Assembly (NCBI RefSeq): GCF_041276405.1 | Contig: NZ_JBGGGT010000002.1 | Coordinates: forward strand, 2,455,001 to 2,519,000 | DNA: 64,000 nt | From: Microvirga sp. TS319 | Lineage (GTDB): Bacteria; Pseudomonadota; Alphaproteobacteria; Rhizobiales; Beijerinckiaceae | Reading direction: 5' to 3' | Shown here: in pieces, positions 63,631 through 64,000 of the stretch | Position numbering within the stretch: the first letter of the stretch is position 1 | Layout of the letters: each line of letters starts with the position of its first letter | Translations under genes and position numbers: made by a program | Notes under the pieces: generated by a model | What the model saw: only the letters and a program-made list of their open reading frames with translations | Told to the model about the DNA's origin: nothing | The model's database searches: none

Positions 63631-64000
63631 GAGCACTCTGGATCCGGAAACGCGGCTCCTCTACAGCGATAGCCTCAAGGCCCCCTTCGGCTACGAGTTC
63701 GATGGCGGCATCGCCACGACGTTCTCGATGGATTTCGAGACAGCCCTCTCCGTGCCGGTCAGTCTGGCGTTCTTCTCGTCCAAGAGCCGCGACGAGATCC
63801 TCGAAGATCCCGTGACACTTCTCGAATCTGCGGAGCGCACAGCCGAGAAGCTGGTCGTCTACGTGGACGCTGGTCAGATCCACGCAGACGTTCGTCAAGG
63901 CTCGAGACTCGCCTCCCTGCTCGAGAAGGCGGTCGTTGAGGTGAAGGCGCCGAACGAAGGCAGCTTCCACCCCAAGCTCTGGGCGTTGCGCTTCAAGCCT
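63623..64000 (+). CDS. Phospholipase-D-like nuclease, 5' part (runs off window)
   Basis: The first 126 codons of a gene that continues past the window. It starts at GTG (AKSTLDPETRLLYSDSLKAP), has FDGGIATTFSMDFETALSVP and a final segment APNEGSFHPKLWALRFKP. The HPKLW is the HxK element of PLD-superfamily nucleases, here early in the protein as in PLD restriction-type enzymes. It overlaps the DUF6361 gene by 8 bp. The rest and any following helicase lie outside. Confidence 0.7.
   Translation, partial: MAKSTLDPETRLLYSDSLKAPFGYEFDGGIATTFSMDFETALSVPVSLAFFSSKSRDEILEDPVTLLESAERTAEKLVVYVDAGQIHADVRQGSRLASLLEKAVVEVKAPNEGSFHPKLWALRFKP

Noticed and set aside
1..64000. CRISPR arrays, rRNA and tRNA genes
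   Set aside because: No regular repeat-spacer pattern and no rRNA or tRNA-like cloverleaf sequence was noticed on reading; a tRNAscan run would be needed to exclude a tRNA fully.

Overview
The window is GC-rich alphaproteobacterial DNA that reads like a Hyphomicrobiales (Rhizobiales) chromosome. A Microvirga/Methylobacteriaceae-type host is my best guess. The core genes suggest it: RNase E with arginine-rich blocks, aroQ-accB-accC-aat, a DUF2155 protein, an NDUFA12-type complex I subunit and a class II (B12-dependent) ribonucleotide reductase, with short palindromic repeats between genes. The species assignment is inference.

Layout. (1) 1-13.9 kb is ordinary core chromosome: rne 3' end, an aminotransferase, a DsbA-like oxidoreductase, aroQ, accB, accC, aat, a methyltransferase, DUF2155, a small Cys-rich protein, NDUFA12, and nrdJ behind an NrdR box and a long structured leader. 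(2) 14.1-21.0 kb is an accessory block: a 1116-residue SF2 helicase with an Mrr-like nuclease tail, an HExxH protein, a PD-(D/E)XK protein, a uracil-DNA-glycosylase-like protein and a truncated ImmA/IrrE peptidase. It ends abruptly inside a decapitated doxX. (3) 21.0-26.5 kb is the rest of a quinone/redox gene cluster with much decay: frameshifted FMN reductase and cytochrome c, a PAS scrap, a DUF1259 remnant and a truncated MFS gene beside a MerR regulator. (4) 27-37.9 kb holds stress and regulatory genes (two DUF2382 proteins, DUF6894, cupin, MarR with operator, SnoaL-like proteins, a SAM-cyclase-AAA-TPR protein) and an intact-looking IS1182-family element with a 4-bp target duplication. (5) 38.4-44.3 kb is a RADAR anti-phage operon (rdrA-rdrB on the minus strand) with an undescribed, apparently frameshifted small ORF directly behind rdrB. 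(6) 44.5-57.7 kb has an IS6-family element that decapitates a LysR gene, then MFS, Gfo/Idh/MocA, GNAT, a hydrolase lacking its serine, a P-loop kinase, LysE, an orphan MetG C-terminus, a methyltransferase, and a shredded DUF72/ATP-grasp region. (7) 58-64 kb is an accessory region of unknown small genes, an XRE regulator with an inverted-repeat operator, an HEPN-like protein, an orphan MbcA/ParS-type antitoxin, and the start of a DUF6361 + PLD-nuclease operon that runs off the right edge.

How it works together. Three separate defence-type loci lie within 50 kb: helicase-nuclease cassette, RADAR and DUF6361/PLD. They are interspersed with insertion sequences and gene remnants, as expected of a defence-rich variable region next to stable core genes. 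The best candidates for something new are the helicase-Mrr/HExxH/PD-(D/E)XK cassette and the small ORF trailing rdrB.
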